Below are positions 17,419 through 28,586 of a stretch of 64,000 nucleotides of DNA, in pieces. Source of the DNA: Aquimonas sp044377145. Lineage in GTDB: Bacteria > Pseudomonadota > Gammaproteobacteria > Xanthomonadales > Xanthomonadaceae. Under the pieces are notes generated by a model that saw only the letters and a list, made by a program, of their open reading frames with translations, ran no database searches and had not been told where the DNA came from. The stretch covers positions 4,441 through 68,440 of the forward strand of contig NZ_JBILJQ010000019.1 of assembly GCF_044377145.1 (NCBI RefSeq), written 5' to 3'. How positions within the stretch are numbered: position 1 is the stretch's first letter; every line of letters starts with the position of its first letter. The position numbers and the translations under genes are program-made.

Positions 17419-19530
17419 ATGCCGATCCCATTCGCGACCTGTCCTGTCATGCCGACACCGTTGCGCTGGGCCCTGGCGGCAGTGCTGTGCGCGCTGACCG
17501 CGATCGCTGCAGCAGCCGATGTTGCGCCAGCGGCCGGGGCGATCCGCGAGGCGCTTGCCGAAGCGGAATCGCTGTCGAATCGCGACCTGGCCGCGAGTAT
17601 CGCCCGTGCCGGCGAAGCCGAAGCGGCGGCACGGGCGCTAGGCGATGCCAGCTTGCTGGTCGATGCACAGCTGTTGATCGCCGATGGCCAGCTGAAGGCG
17701 CGCCGTCTCGACGAGGCGGCGCTTGTGCTGGATCAGCTTGAGGCGGGCGCCGATCGCGGCGCGGTGGCGCGGGCGCGGATCGGCGTGCTGCGCGCACGCT
17801 GGCTGCGCGATCACCACCGCATCGCCGAGGCGGAAGATGCCTTCACCGAGGCCGCCGCACTCGCCGAGCGGGCCGGCGACACCGGGCTGCTCGCCATCGT
17901 GTTGAACAGCCACGCCGCGATGCTGTGGCGGCAGGCGCAGACCGACCGCTCGCAGGCGATGTTCGAGCGCGCGCTCGCGATCAACCGGGCTCTGCAGCGG
18001 CCGGGCGAGGTGCTCAAGAACCTGTCCTATCTGTCACTGATCGCGCGCGATCGCGGTGATCTCGATCGCTCGCTGGCGCTGAACGACGAGGTGCTGGCCC
18101 TGAGCGAAGCGGAGGGCAATCTGCGCGGGATTGCGGTCGCCGCCAACTCGGCCGGCCTGTTGCTCGTGCAGCAGGACGAAATCGCGCGTTCGATCGAGTA
18201 CTTCGCGCGTGCGGCCGAGTCCTATCGTTTGGTCGGCGACCCGACCGGCCAGGGTCCTGCGCTGTCGAACCTGGCGATGTCGCAGCTGCGGCTGGGCCAA
18301 CTGAATGAGGCCAGCGCTTCGCTGCAGCAGGCGCTGAAGATGGCACTCTCGACCACCGATGCCTCCGCTGAGGTCATGGCCCGTGTCGGGCTGGCAACGC
18401 TTGCGCTCGCTCGCGGCGATCACCCGACTGCCGAAGCCGAAGCGCTGGCCAGCCTTGCCGCCGCGCGCGAACAGCCGGCGCCCTCGCCAGGATCACAGAC
18501 CAATGCGGTGCTTGCGGCGGTGCGCGCGGTGCAGCAGCGCCCGCAGGAGGCGCTCGAGTTCGGGCGGCTCGCGCTCGAATTCGCCCGCACCCAGGGTCGC
18601 CAGACCTTGATTCGCGAGCGGCTGGTCACGCAGGCGGGTTACGCCGAAGCCGCCGGCGATGCGGTCGCAGCGGTGGCCCTGCTCCGCGAAGCCTTCGAGC
18701 TCAACCAGAAGATCCGCGACGACGAACTGCGGCGCGGGATTGCGCGCATGGAAGGCGAGCGCCAGGCGCGCGAACGCGAGCTTGAACTCGCCGCGCGTGC
18801 GCAGCGTATCGAGGCGCTGGAGCGCGAAGCCGGCCAGCAGCGATTGATCCGCGGCCTGTTGCTCGGCCTGCTGGTGCTCGCGGCCGTGCTCGCGGTGCTG
18901 CAAACCAGCCGGATCCGTTTCCGTCGCCGCGCGGAACAGCAGCTGCGCGCGCACAGCGCCGAGATCGAACGGGTCAACCGCGAGCTGGCCGTCGCCGCGG
19001 ATACCGATGCACTGACCCGCGCGTTCAATCGCCGCTATTTCCATCAGCAGCTGGTGCCGCAGTTGCGCGACTGCATGGCGACAGCAACACCGTTCGCGCT
19101 CGCGCTGCTGGATGCCGATCACTTCAAGTCGATCAATGACCGTCTCGGCCACGATGCCGGCGATGCGGTACTGGTCGCACTCACCCACGCCTGGAACGGC
19201 GTGCTGGCTCCCGGCGATGCGCTGGTCCGCTGGGGCGGCGAGGAGTTTCTGCTCGTGCTGCACGGCGATCAGGCGTCCGCTGCCGCGCTTATCGACCGCG
19301 GGCTGGCCGCCACGCGTGCGGGATCGTTCGCCTCAGCCGATGGCAGTGTGCGCATCACCGTTTCGGTCGGCTGGGTCGCCGGTCCGGTTCCCGGCTCGGA
19401 TATCGACGCACTGCTGCACATCGCCGATCTTGCCCTGCTGCGTGCAAAGCAACAGGGCCGAGATCGCGCACTGCAGGGTTTCGCCGACACGCTGGCGAGC
19501 GGCGCAGCGCGGGCCCGCGAAGCCCTCTGA
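17419..19530 (+). CDS. TPR-containing diguanylate cyclase (GGDEF)
   Basis: A 703-residue protein that should make cyclic di-GMP from two GTP. An N-terminal signal or membrane segment (MPTPLRWALAAVLCALTAIA) leads to about 450 residues of tetratricopeptide-like helical repeats rich in alanine, probably periplasmic. A coiled coil (ARMEGERQARERELELAARA) and one membrane helix (LIRGLLLGLLVLAAVLAVL, about 475-495) follow, then a cytoplasmic GGDEF domain with DTDALTRAFNRRYF, DADHFKSINDRLGHDAGD and the active site GGEEF at 606-610. No RxxD inhibitory site is obvious before the active site. The start at 17419 is uncertain; ATG 17449 fits the signal peptide equally well. Confidence 0.9.
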   Translation: MPIPFATCPVMPTPLRWALAAVLCALTAIAAAADVAPAAGAIREALAEAESLSNRDLAASIARAGEAEAAARALGDASLLVDAQLLIADGQLKARRLDEAALVLDQLEAGADRGAVARARIGVLRARWLRDHHRIAEAEDAFTEAAALAERAGDTGLLAIVLNSHAAMLWRQAQTDRSQAMFERALAINRALQRPGEVLKNLSYLSLIARDRGDLDRSLALNDEVLALSEAEGNLRGIAVAANSAGLLLVQQDEIARSIEYFARAAESYRLVGDPTGQGPALSNLAMSQLRLGQLNEASASLQQALKMALSTTDASAEVMARVGLATLALARGDHPTAEAEALASLAAAREQPAPSPGSQTNAVLAAVRAVQQRPQEALEFGRLALEFARTQGRQTLIRERLVTQAGYAEAAGDAVAAVALLREAFELNQKIRDDELRRGIARMEGERQARERELELAARAQRIEALEREAGQQRLIRGLLLGLLVLAAVLAVLQTSRIRFRRRAEQQLRAHSAEIERVNRELAVAADTDALTRAFNRRYFHQQLVPQLRDCMATATPFALALLDADHFKSINDRLGHDAGDAVLVALTHAWNGVLAPGDALVRWGGEEFLLVLHGDQASAAALIDRGLAATRAGSFASADGSVRITVSVGWVAGPVPGSDIDALLHIADLALLRAKQQGRDRALQGFADTLASGAARAREAL

Positions 19531-19562
19531 TCGAGTCGGGTCGCTGCGGCGATTCCGGGCGC

Positions 19563-20112
19563 TCCGGCAACGAAATCGGTGGCGCCTTGTTGAACATCGA
19601 CAGCAAGATCTGGTCGGGCACGCTGACCTCGACCACGGCCTGGCGCTTCTGGAACTGGGACCCGTCGAACGACCGCGACTACACCGCGCTGCGCGTGGGC
19701 ACCTTGTCGCACGCGCCGTCCAAGCACGAACAGTTCACCCAGGAGATCCGCTGGGCGGGCGACCTGTCATCCAGGCTCAGCGCCGTATTCGGCCTCTACG
19801 GGTTTGTCCAGAAGCTCGAAACCGATCCCGTCCACACCGAGGAAGTCGGTGCCGACGACTTCCGCTTTGTCTGGAACCCATCGCCGGGGCCGAATGGCAG
19901 CCCCAATATCGCGGTGGGGCCGGGTGGGTCGGTGGTCGATAACTACTTCGCCGGACCGCGCAGCGAGATCACGTCGCAGCTCGACACCTTCACCACCGCC
20001 GTGTTCAGCCAACTGGATTGGGCGATACCCGAGCGCCTGCACCTGCTGCCCGGCCTGCGGCTCAACTACGACAAGAAGGAAGTCGACTTCCAGCAGCGCG
20101 CGGTCAACGTAG
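19563..20112 (+). pseudogene. TonB-dependent receptor, internal fragment
   Basis: About 183 codons read as the barrel part of an iron-siderophore-type TonB receptor: ALLNIDSKIWSGTLTSTTAW, PSKHEQFTQEIRW, LSAVFGLYGFVQKLETDP, VFSQLDWAIPERLHLLPGLR and LNYDKKEVDFQQR. These are consecutive strands of one barrel region. There is no signal peptide, plug domain or C-terminal aromatic end, and both borders run into unrelated sequence. It lies just after the diguanylate cyclase stop. It is a relic of a deleted gene, not linked in sequence to the intact receptor at 22086. Confidence 0.75.
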
Positions 20113-20192
20113 CCTCTGTCACCGGAGTCGATGCGGAAGCGCTTTGCTTGCACAGGCCCATAGCGCGGCGGGCGGCATGCGGCGCCGTGGCG

Positions 20193-20585
20193 CTAGAACT
20201 CAACCCGCGCCGGAATGTCGACTCGCAGAACGGATTCATGCCCGCTGCGCCGCTTCCACTCTGCGCGCAGCGCTTCAATCCGCGCGTCCGAGCTGCGCTG
20301 CGCCGGATGCAGGATGACCAGCACGCGCGAGTGCAGCCGCTTCGGGCGCCCACCGTCTGCGGGCTGCCACTGGCCCTGCGCGTCAAACCAGGTGAACCCT
20401 GCCGGGAAGGCGATGCCGACGGCGTCGTCCAGATAGCGTTCGAAGGCTGTCGCATTTTCATCGGCGCCGGTGCCCAGCCCGAAGTAGAGTTCGGTTCGCA
20501 CCCACGAGCGCTGCAGGCTGCCAGCGCAGGCGCTCAGCACGAGGCAGACGGACAGCGCCGCAGCGACTGGTCGGGCGCGGCTCAT
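20193..20585 (-). CDS. DUF3574 lipoprotein
   Basis: A 130-residue protein with a lipoprotein signal (LSVCLVLSACAG, lipidated C20) and the DUF3574 signature RTELYFGLGTG at 30-40. Later come the conserved YLDDAVGIAFPAGFTWFDAQGQW and a final strand with HPAQRSSDARIEALR. The family is found in periplasmic lipoproteins of unknown function. The start codon overlaps the stop of the APC permease gene (ATGA), so the two are translationally coupled. The ORF could begin 30 bases earlier, but the lipobox fits the ATG at 20585. Confidence 0.85.
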   Translation of the reverse strand: MSRARPVAAALSVCLVLSACAGSLQRSWVRTELYFGLGTGADENATAFERYLDDAVGIAFPAGFTWFDAQGQWQPADGGRPKRLHSRVLVILHPAQRSSDARIEALRAEWKRRSGHESVLRVDIPARVEF

Positions 20586-21913
20586 GGCTGCGCGCGCCGA
20601 CGCAGCGGAACCCACAGCAGTGCACCCAGCGAAAGCACCGCCACCGCCACCAGTGCGCCCTGGCGCACGTAGACCAGGCTCGAGTACAGCAGGTAGGCGC
20701 AGCTGGCCGAGAACAGCAGTGGCAGCAGCGGATACAGCGGCACCCGGAACGCACGCAGGCGTTCCGGGTCGCGGCGCCGGAGCAGGATCACCGCGACGCC
20801 GCTCAGCATCAGAAAGCCCCAGTACACCGGCGAGAGATAGTCGACGAGGGTGGAGAAGCCGCCGCGCGTGAACAGACCAAGCCCGACCAGGGCCAGCGAG
20901 ATTCCGGCCAGACCGAACAGTGCCCCGCGCGGCACTCCGCGCGAGGCGTCCCAGGTGCCGAGCCGGGCGAAGCCGAGATCGCGTGCCGCGGCATAGGTGG
21001 TGCGGGCACCCGCGATCAGGATCGCGTTCATCACTGTGATTGCGGTCACCGCCACCACGGCGACGATCAGAACTTCGCCAGTGCGGCCGAAGGCGAGCCG
21101 CATCAGATCTGCGGCCGGTGCCTCGCTTGCTGCCAGCCCACCCAGGCCCAGCCCGCGCAGATAGGCCCAGTTGACCAGCAGGTAGAGGCCAAGCACCAGG
21201 CTGAGCCCGATGCCCAAGGCACGCGGCATGTCCCGTTTGGGGTTGCCCATTTCCGCCGACAGCGTGGCGGCATCACTCCAGCCGCCATAGGCGAGCAACA
21301 CGAAGATCATCGCTTGCCCGAACGCGGCGAAGCCGAGCGCGCCAGCGGGCGACACAGGATCAAGCGGCGCTACGCCCTGCACCTGCTGCACCACGCCGGC
21401 CGAACCCACGGCGAGCAGCCCGGCCGCCACCAGCAGCATCAGCCCGAGCTGGGTTCCGACCCCCACCCGGACGCCCTGCAGATTGAGCACCACCAGCAGC
21501 ACGATCAGGCCCGCGCCGAACGCCGCGCTGCCCCCCGCGCCAAGCGGCAGCAGCTGGTTGAGGTAGTCGCCAAACACGAAGGCGAGCAGGGCCACGGAGC
21601 CGCTGTGGATGACGGTGAAGCGCGACCAGGCGAACAGAAAGCCCGTGCCCGGGCCGTAGGCGCGGCGTAGAAAGCTGTAGTCGCCACCTTCATCGGGATA
21701 GGCCGCGGACAGCTCCGCGAAGCACAGGCCGCCGATCACCGACAGCGCTCCGCCGAGCAGCCACGCGGTCAGCAAGGCGGCTTCGGAGTTGAGCGCAGCG
21801 GCGACCTCGGGCGAAGTCCGGAAGATTCCCGCACCGATGACCATGCCCACGCACACTGCGACTGCATGGCCCACGTGCAGACGAGGGCGGCTATCGGTGG
21901 GGCTCGAAGGCAT
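20582..21913 (-). CDS. APC-superfamily amino acid permease
   Basis: A 443-residue inner-membrane protein with about twelve helices. The start carries the family hallmark VCVGMVIGAGIFRTSPEVAA in helix 1, then GGLCFAELSAAYPDEGGDYSFLRRAYG, the region that forms part of the substrate site in LeuT-fold permeases, and AYGGWSDAATLSAEMGNPKRDMPRAL in the middle. It probably imports or exchanges an amino acid by coupling to protons or an antiported solute. The ATG at 21913 is chosen; upstream codons belong to the divergent promoter shared with the TonB receptor. Its 3' end overlaps the DUF3574 lipoprotein start. The substrate is unknown. Confidence 0.9.
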   Translation of the reverse strand: MPSSPTDSRPRLHVGHAVAVCVGMVIGAGIFRTSPEVAAALNSEAALLTAWLLGGALSVIGGLCFAELSAAYPDEGGDYSFLRRAYGPGTGFLFAWSRFTVIHSGSVALLAFVFGDYLNQLLPLGAGGSAAFGAGLIVLLVVLNLQGVRVGVGTQLGLMLLVAAGLLAVGSAGVVQQVQGVAPLDPVSPAGALGFAAFGQAMIFVLLAYGGWSDAATLSAEMGNPKRDMPRALGIGLSLVLGLYLLVNWAYLRGLGLGGLAASEAPAADLMRLAFGRTGEVLIVAVVAVTAITVMNAILIAGARTTYAAARDLGFARLGTWDASRGVPRGALFGLAGISLALVGLGLFTRGGFSTLVDYLSPVYWGFLMLSGVAVILLRRRDPERLRAFRVPLYPLLPLLFSASCAYLLYSSLVYVRQGALVAVAVLSLGALLWVPLRRRAQP

Positions 21914-22085
21914 GGCGTTGGCTCGGTGAACGGATGGATCCGGCAGCTTAGCGGGCCGATCCACTTGGGCTTGCGACGCGCCGTCGCATGGTGGGCGCAA
22001 GAGTTGTATATCTCTTCATCGCGATGGATTGACATCGGCTGTTGCGGGGGCGATGTTGATCGGCCCTTCCCCAAGGTTTCGCACC

Positions 22086-24542
<2,457 letters not shown>

Positions 24543-24843
24543 GCACGTGGTGGCGCAGCGCCGGCCTGTGAACCGTTCAAGCGCTCTGCGTGGCCCTGGA
24601 TCAACCGCTGCAGACCCTGCGAACACGTTCTCGATCCCGGGTCCGAATCGAGTGCAGGCGTCCTGGGCAGCCGAGTGTCCCCCACTCGCGCTGCTCGGAT
24701 AGTTTGTGCAGGTCGAGCCGCCCTGTTCGCGCTGGCCACCGCTTGTCGGAGCAAGCGCATCGCGCTGCCGGGCGCGCTCAATGTCCCCCGACGTGGGTGG
24801 CCCGGTCGGGGGCTTACCGCCATCGAGCCCTGGAGCGCGAGCG
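24543..24843. other. Intergenic region between the convergent receptor and unknown gene
   Basis: About 300 bases where two genes converge. No family-like frame, no clear hairpin-plus-T terminator and no repeat shared with the rest of the window were seen. Confidence 0.4.
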
Positions 24844-25884
24844 TTACGACTGGGCGTCAATCAACGCCGACAGCGCTGCGTAAGCGACCGGGCCGCGTTC
24901 CCAATCTGCAGCGTGGCGGGTGTAGTGCTGGTGCACCTGCTCAAGCACCGGCTTGCCCTGCATGGCGGCGAGCGCATAGGTCAGGCCGCTGGGCCGAAGA
25001 AATGCGGGGGTCTTGTTCTGCTCCAGCGCCACCTCGATCGTGCCTGCGGCCGTGCTGCAGGCATCGAGCGTCGGCAGGATCTCGTCGTCGAGGTATTCGA
25101 ACAGCGCGTCGATCAGTCGATCGACATAGTCCTGCCGACGCAGGCTGCCGCCGATGGTCAGCGGCTCATAGCCGTTGTGCAGCATGAAGGCGGCCATGCC
25201 GTGGAGCTCGCGGCCGCGCACCTGGATCTGCTTGCCACCCGCGGCTTCTGCAAGGTTCGTCGGCAGATCGGGCACGATCATGGCGAGCACGTGAAACGAC
25301 AGCTTGTCGAGGTAGTCGGAGAAGCTGATCTCGATGGTCTGCACGCCGGTCTCCACGCGTCTGCTTGCGCACAGAGGCAGCTCGTTTCGCCACAGCTCTC
25401 CGCGCGAGAACTCGAAGCCCAAGGCTTCAAAGCGCGGGCGCCAGGCAGCTTCGCAGCGTTCCATCACATGCTCGCGGTCTGCAGGCCCCAGCTTCGGCAA
25501 ACTGAGGCTGCCATCGCCCCAATCGATGCGCTGGAGGCCCTCGAAAGTGAGCCTGTAGCCGAACGGTAGACACAGACAGGCCGCTTCATCGCTGTAGACA
25601 CTGAGCCCGAGCGATATGGCGCAGTGGATCACCGTCTGATCGAACACGTCGTCGCCGCTGAGCGCGAGGCCGTAGCTGCGCTCGCGGTGGTCCGGATCGA
25701 TCGGGCCTTCCGCCCACTCCACCGCTGCGTCGAGTTCCACCATGCGCTGTTCGACCGCTGCTCGAAGGTGAGCCCACTTGGGGTTTGGGGCGGCCGGCCG
25801 GTCGCTCAGCCATTCGTGCAGGCGGTCCGCTGACTGCAGGGTTTTGGGTTCCGGGTGTTCCCAGAGATGGACGGTCTGGCTCAT
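24844..25884 (-). CDS. Unknown cytoplasmic protein, 346 residues
   Basis: I do not recognise the family. The protein is hydrophilic, without signal peptide or membrane helices, and has a balanced composition with many acidic residues. Notable segments are LHEWLSDRPAAPNPKWAHLR near the start, SGDDVFDQTVIHCAISLGL near 80, DWGDGSLSLPKLGPADREHV near 120, FHVLAMIVPDLPTNLAEAAG near 200 and LEQVHQHYTRHAADWERGP near the end. No catalytic motif stands out. It has its own promoter region and stands between a TonB receptor and a rhodanese gene. The ATG at 25884 is the first in frame and gives a smooth N-terminus. It could be a component of a toxin/immunity or stress module, but nothing shows this. Confidence 0.7.
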   Translation of the reverse strand: MSQTVHLWEHPEPKTLQSADRLHEWLSDRPAAPNPKWAHLRAAVEQRMVELDAAVEWAEGPIDPDHRERSYGLALSGDDVFDQTVIHCAISLGLSVYSDEAACLCLPFGYRLTFEGLQRIDWGDGSLSLPKLGPADREHVMERCEAAWRPRFEALGFEFSRGELWRNELPLCASRRVETGVQTIEISFSDYLDKLSFHVLAMIVPDLPTNLAEAAGGKQIQVRGRELHGMAAFMLHNGYEPLTIGGSLRRQDYVDRLIDALFEYLDDEILPTLDACSTAAGTIEVALEQNKTPAFLRPSGLTYALAAMQGKPVLEQVHQHYTRHAADWERGPVAYAALSALIDAQS

Positions 25885-26253
25885 GCGGCCTCAGCGGTGC
25901 GGAAGGGAAGGTGGCGACGATGCGAGGCCAAGGCGGCGATGGTAAAGCCCGCGATCCGAGTTCGCATAGCCACATCGGCGAGTGGGCGAGGGCATGCATT
26001 CTCGGTATGTCCGCTCTACGTCTGGGCAATCGCCAGGCGCTGGGTCAGCGGCCTTTCGCAGCACCGTCCCGCACCTTCCAGCAGCGCGACCCGAACACTT
26101 GGCGCCGCCGCCACACCGGATTTCGCCCTGCACCCGCATTCCGCGCCCGCGACGCTTGCCCTGGGCGGCCTTCACTTGCGCTCGCTTCGAGGCCCGAATC
26201 CCATTCGACAGCGCGGGACGGTTTTGGGGCCCGAGCCTTGCGAAGGTCGATGT
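25885..26253. other. Intergenic region upstream of the unknown gene
   Basis: About 370 bases. Several long open frames cross it in both directions but without recognisable domains or matching ribosome sites. I see no repeat, RNA gene or clear promoter. Confidence 0.4.
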
Positions 26254-26658
26254 TTACTTGCGCTCGTCGCGTTCGAGCGCGAAGCCTTCATCGATCCAGC
26301 CGGTGATGCCGCCGGCCATGATTTTGACCGGGCGGCCCAAGCGGGCAAGCCGCAGCGCGCCACGCGCCGCGCCGTTGCAGTGCGGCCCGGCGCAGTAGGT
26401 CACGAACAGTGTTTCGCGAGGCCACTGGGCCAGTCGGGACTCGATGATCTTGCCGTGCGGCAGGTGGAGCGCGCCCGGCACATGCCCGTTCGCGAAGGCT
26501 TCCGCTCCACGCACATCCAGCAGCACGAAGCCCGGGCTGCCGCTGCGAAGTGCTTCATGGGTGTCCCAGCAATCGGTCTCGAACGCGAACTGGCGCTGGA
26601 AGTGGGCGAGGGCCTCGTCAGCGGAGGCGGCGGGAGTGGCGGTGACAGCATTGCTCAT
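26254..26658 (-). CDS. Rhodanese-like sulfurtransferase domain protein
   Basis: A 134-residue single-domain rhodanese. Signatures are FVLLDVRGAEAFANGHVPGA (residues about 44-63), the substrate loop YCAGPHCNGA with Cys89 and Cys94, and RPVKIMAGGITGWIDEGF at the end. Cysteine 89 should carry the persulfide; the CAGPHC loop is longer and has a second cysteine compared with the usual CxxGxR. The ATG at 26658 gives a full domain. Ninety bases separate it from the divergent DJ-1/AraC regulator, a pair that recurs in proteobacteria and suggests regulation of the sulfurtransferase. Its sulfur donor and acceptor are unknown. Confidence 0.88.
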   Translation of the reverse strand: MSNAVTATPAASADEALAHFQRQFAFETDCWDTHEALRSGSPGFVLLDVRGAEAFANGHVPGALHLPHGKIIESRLAQWPRETLFVTYCAGPHCNGAARGALRLARLGRPVKIMAGGITGWIDEGFALERDERK

Positions 26659-26748
26659 GGGCGAACTCCGGTGGGCGCGTGGGTAGTCACCCCGACACGG
26701 GGCGGAGCGAATTGTGGGCGGCGTATGGTGCGGCGTAGAGTGGCGGGA

Positions 26749-27906
26749 ATGCCGACAAGCAATCAAAAACCGCCAAGTGCAAGCCGGGCTGCTTCCTCGC
26801 CTCTGGCGGCGCGCCGATCAGCGCCCGGCGGAGCTGTGCCGAAGCACTTGCTCAGGGCCCCGTCCGCAGCGCTTCGATCGGCGCCCGCCCAGGTCGATGC
26901 AGCCCCTGCTGCTTCCAGTGCGGTCACTCGGCGCACATCGGCTGCAGACAGGCGCAGGGTCGCCGTGCTCGTGTACGACGGCCTGTGCATGTTCGAGTTC
27001 GCCTGCGCTGCCGAAGTGTTCGGTCTGCATCGTCCGGAGGCCGGGCCGGACTGGTACAGCTTTCGTACGGTCTCGCTCGATGGCGAACCGGTGCGGGCCC
27101 AGTTCGGCGGCCGCGTGGATCCGGATGGCGGCTTGCGCCAGCTGCGCAGTGCCGCCACGGTCATCATCCCGGGCTGGGCCGGCATCGATGTCGCCGTGCC
27201 GGACGCCTTGATCGCCGCCCTGCGCAGTGCGCACCGCAAAGGCGCGCGTCTGCTCTCGATCTGCTCAGGCGCGTTCGTTCTGGCCGCGACCGGTTTGCTC
27301 GATGGCCAGCGCGCCACCACCCACTGGCGCTATGCCGAGGCTCTGGGCCGTCGCTTTCCGAGTGTCGAGGTCGATCCGGACGTGCTTTATGTAGACGCCG
27401 GCCAAGTCCTGACGTCTGCAGGCAGCGCCGCTGGGCTCGACCTGATGCTGCACCTGGTCCGCCGTGATTTCGGCAGCCGCATGGCCAACAACGTCGCCCG
27501 TCGCCTGGTGGTGCCGCCGCACCGCGAGGGTGGACAGGCCCAGTTCGTCCAGCAGCCCCTTCCACCACCCGGCCGCGACCGGCTCTCACCGCTGCTGGAT
27601 CGGATGCGCCGTCGTCTGGATCAGGCCCATCCGGTCTCTGCGCTCGCGGCACAGCTCAGCATGAGTGAGCGCAACTTTCTGCGGCACTTCAAGGCCGCGA
27701 CCGGCACTTCCCCACATGACTGGCTCACCGGCATCCGCGTGCAGCACGCGCGCGAACTGCTGGAGTCGACGCGGTTGCCGATCGATCGGATTGCAGAGCA
27801 ATGCGGCTTCGGCACCGCGACCACGCTTCGTCACCACTTCCGGCTGCGGCTTGGCAGAAGCCCGGCGGCATATCGGCGGAGTTTCAGTTCTCCGTTGGCT
27901 GACTAG
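26749..27906 (+). CDS. GlxA/FtrA-type transcriptional regulator (DJ-1/PfpI plus AraC HTH)
   Basis: A 385-residue protein. After a proline/alanine-rich N-terminal extension of about 65 residues comes a DJ-1/PfpI amidotransferase-like domain: VAVLVYDGLCMFEFACAAEV, a SICSGAF nucleophile-elbow motif, ATTHWRY and VDAGQVLTSAGSAAGLDLML. An AraC double helix-turn-helix domain follows (VSALAAQLSMSERNFLRHFK and LPIDRIAEQCGFGTATTLRH). This architecture senses a small ligand and binds DNA. The start at 26749 is chosen as the first ATG giving a stable N-terminus, with a weak GGCGGGA ahead; the frame is open far upstream to 25855. The divergent rhodanese gene is the probable target. Confidence 0.85.
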   Translation: MPTSNQKPPSASRAASSPLAARRSAPGGAVPKHLLRAPSAALRSAPAQVDAAPAASSAVTRRTSAADRRRVAVLVYDGLCMFEFACAAEVFGLHRPEAGPDWYSFRTVSLDGEPVRAQFGGRVDPDGGLRQLRSAATVIIPGWAGIDVAVPDALIAALRSAHRKGARLLSICSGAFVLAATGLLDGQRATTHWRYAEALGRRFPSVEVDPDVLYVDAGQVLTSAGSAAGLDLMLHLVRRDFGSRMANNVARRLVVPPHREGGQAQFVQQPLPPPGRDRLSPLLDRMRRRLDQAHPVSALAAQLSMSERNFLRHFKAATGTSPHDWLTGIRVQHARELLESTRLPIDRIAEQCGFGTATTLRHHFRLRLGRSPAAYRRSFSSPLAD

Positions 27907-28586
27907 CGATGGTGGGCGGCCTTGCCGGTGTGCCCGGTTCGAAGCGGCCTCCAGCTGACGATGGATGCCGATCGCGCGCGGCCGCTAGAACCGCCGGAGA
28001 TCTGCGCGAACGCCGAACGCGCTGAAGGCGTGTCAGCGCAGCGTTCCCAGTGCAAGCCGCAGCCTGGCAGCCTGTCGGGCATTGGGGGGCGGCGAGGGTC
28101 GACTGCGCGAGGACCGCTTTTCGAGGATTCGCCGGCCGAATGGGAGCATGGCCTGGAGCTGGCGGAGTGTGGACCGCGCAGGCGGATCTGCAGCCCGGCC
28201 ATCCGGCCCGCTGCCGGTGAACTCAAGATGGTTGTCGAAGCTGCCGTGGGATCGACAGAAGCGTTCGATCCGCTCGAAGCTGCAGGCGCGGAAGACGATG
28301 TTCTCGGTCTGGCTCAGGCGCAGCACGTGGCCACCACCGACGATGCAATGAATAGGATCGCGCCCCCGGTCGGGCGAAAGCCGAAGCTGGCGACGGCCCA
28401 CGGTGTGGCCAAGCCAAGCGCCTGGGCAGAGAGCGGTTCCCTCCGAGATTCGCAGTGCGCCCACCTGACGGGTCCCGGTGTTTGCCGCAACGATCGCCCC
28501 GTTGGGCCTCAGCAATCGCTATGCCGCCGGCCGCGGTGGCATGCCCGCCAGCACCGCGCCGAACTGCAGCAATCCCACTCCGGCGA
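27907..28586. other. Intergenic region with a repeat copy
   Basis: About 680 bases between convergent genes. It holds a diverged copy of the MITE-like repeat (28065-28215). The rest has an open minus-strand frame from 28515 that includes LRPNGAIVAANTG, weakly methyltransferase-like, but I do not call it a gene. Confidence 0.5.
28065..28215 (-). repeat. MITE-like repeat, copy B (diverged, inverted relative to copy A)
   Basis: The left end GGCAGCCTGTCGGGCATTGG (from about 28066) matches the terminal repeat of the element after aroC with a few changes. The interior matches its reverse complement: GTCGACTGC, GGACCGC.TTTTCGA.GATT, and GTGGACCGCGCAGGCGGAT.TGCAGCCCGGCCA. The right terminal repeat is degenerate. 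No coding function is seen. Confidence 0.75.

Noticed and set aside
28033..28515. 160-codon minus-strand frame with LRPNGAIVAANTG
   Set aside because: Only a short methyltransferase-like string; the later part is inside a repeat copy.
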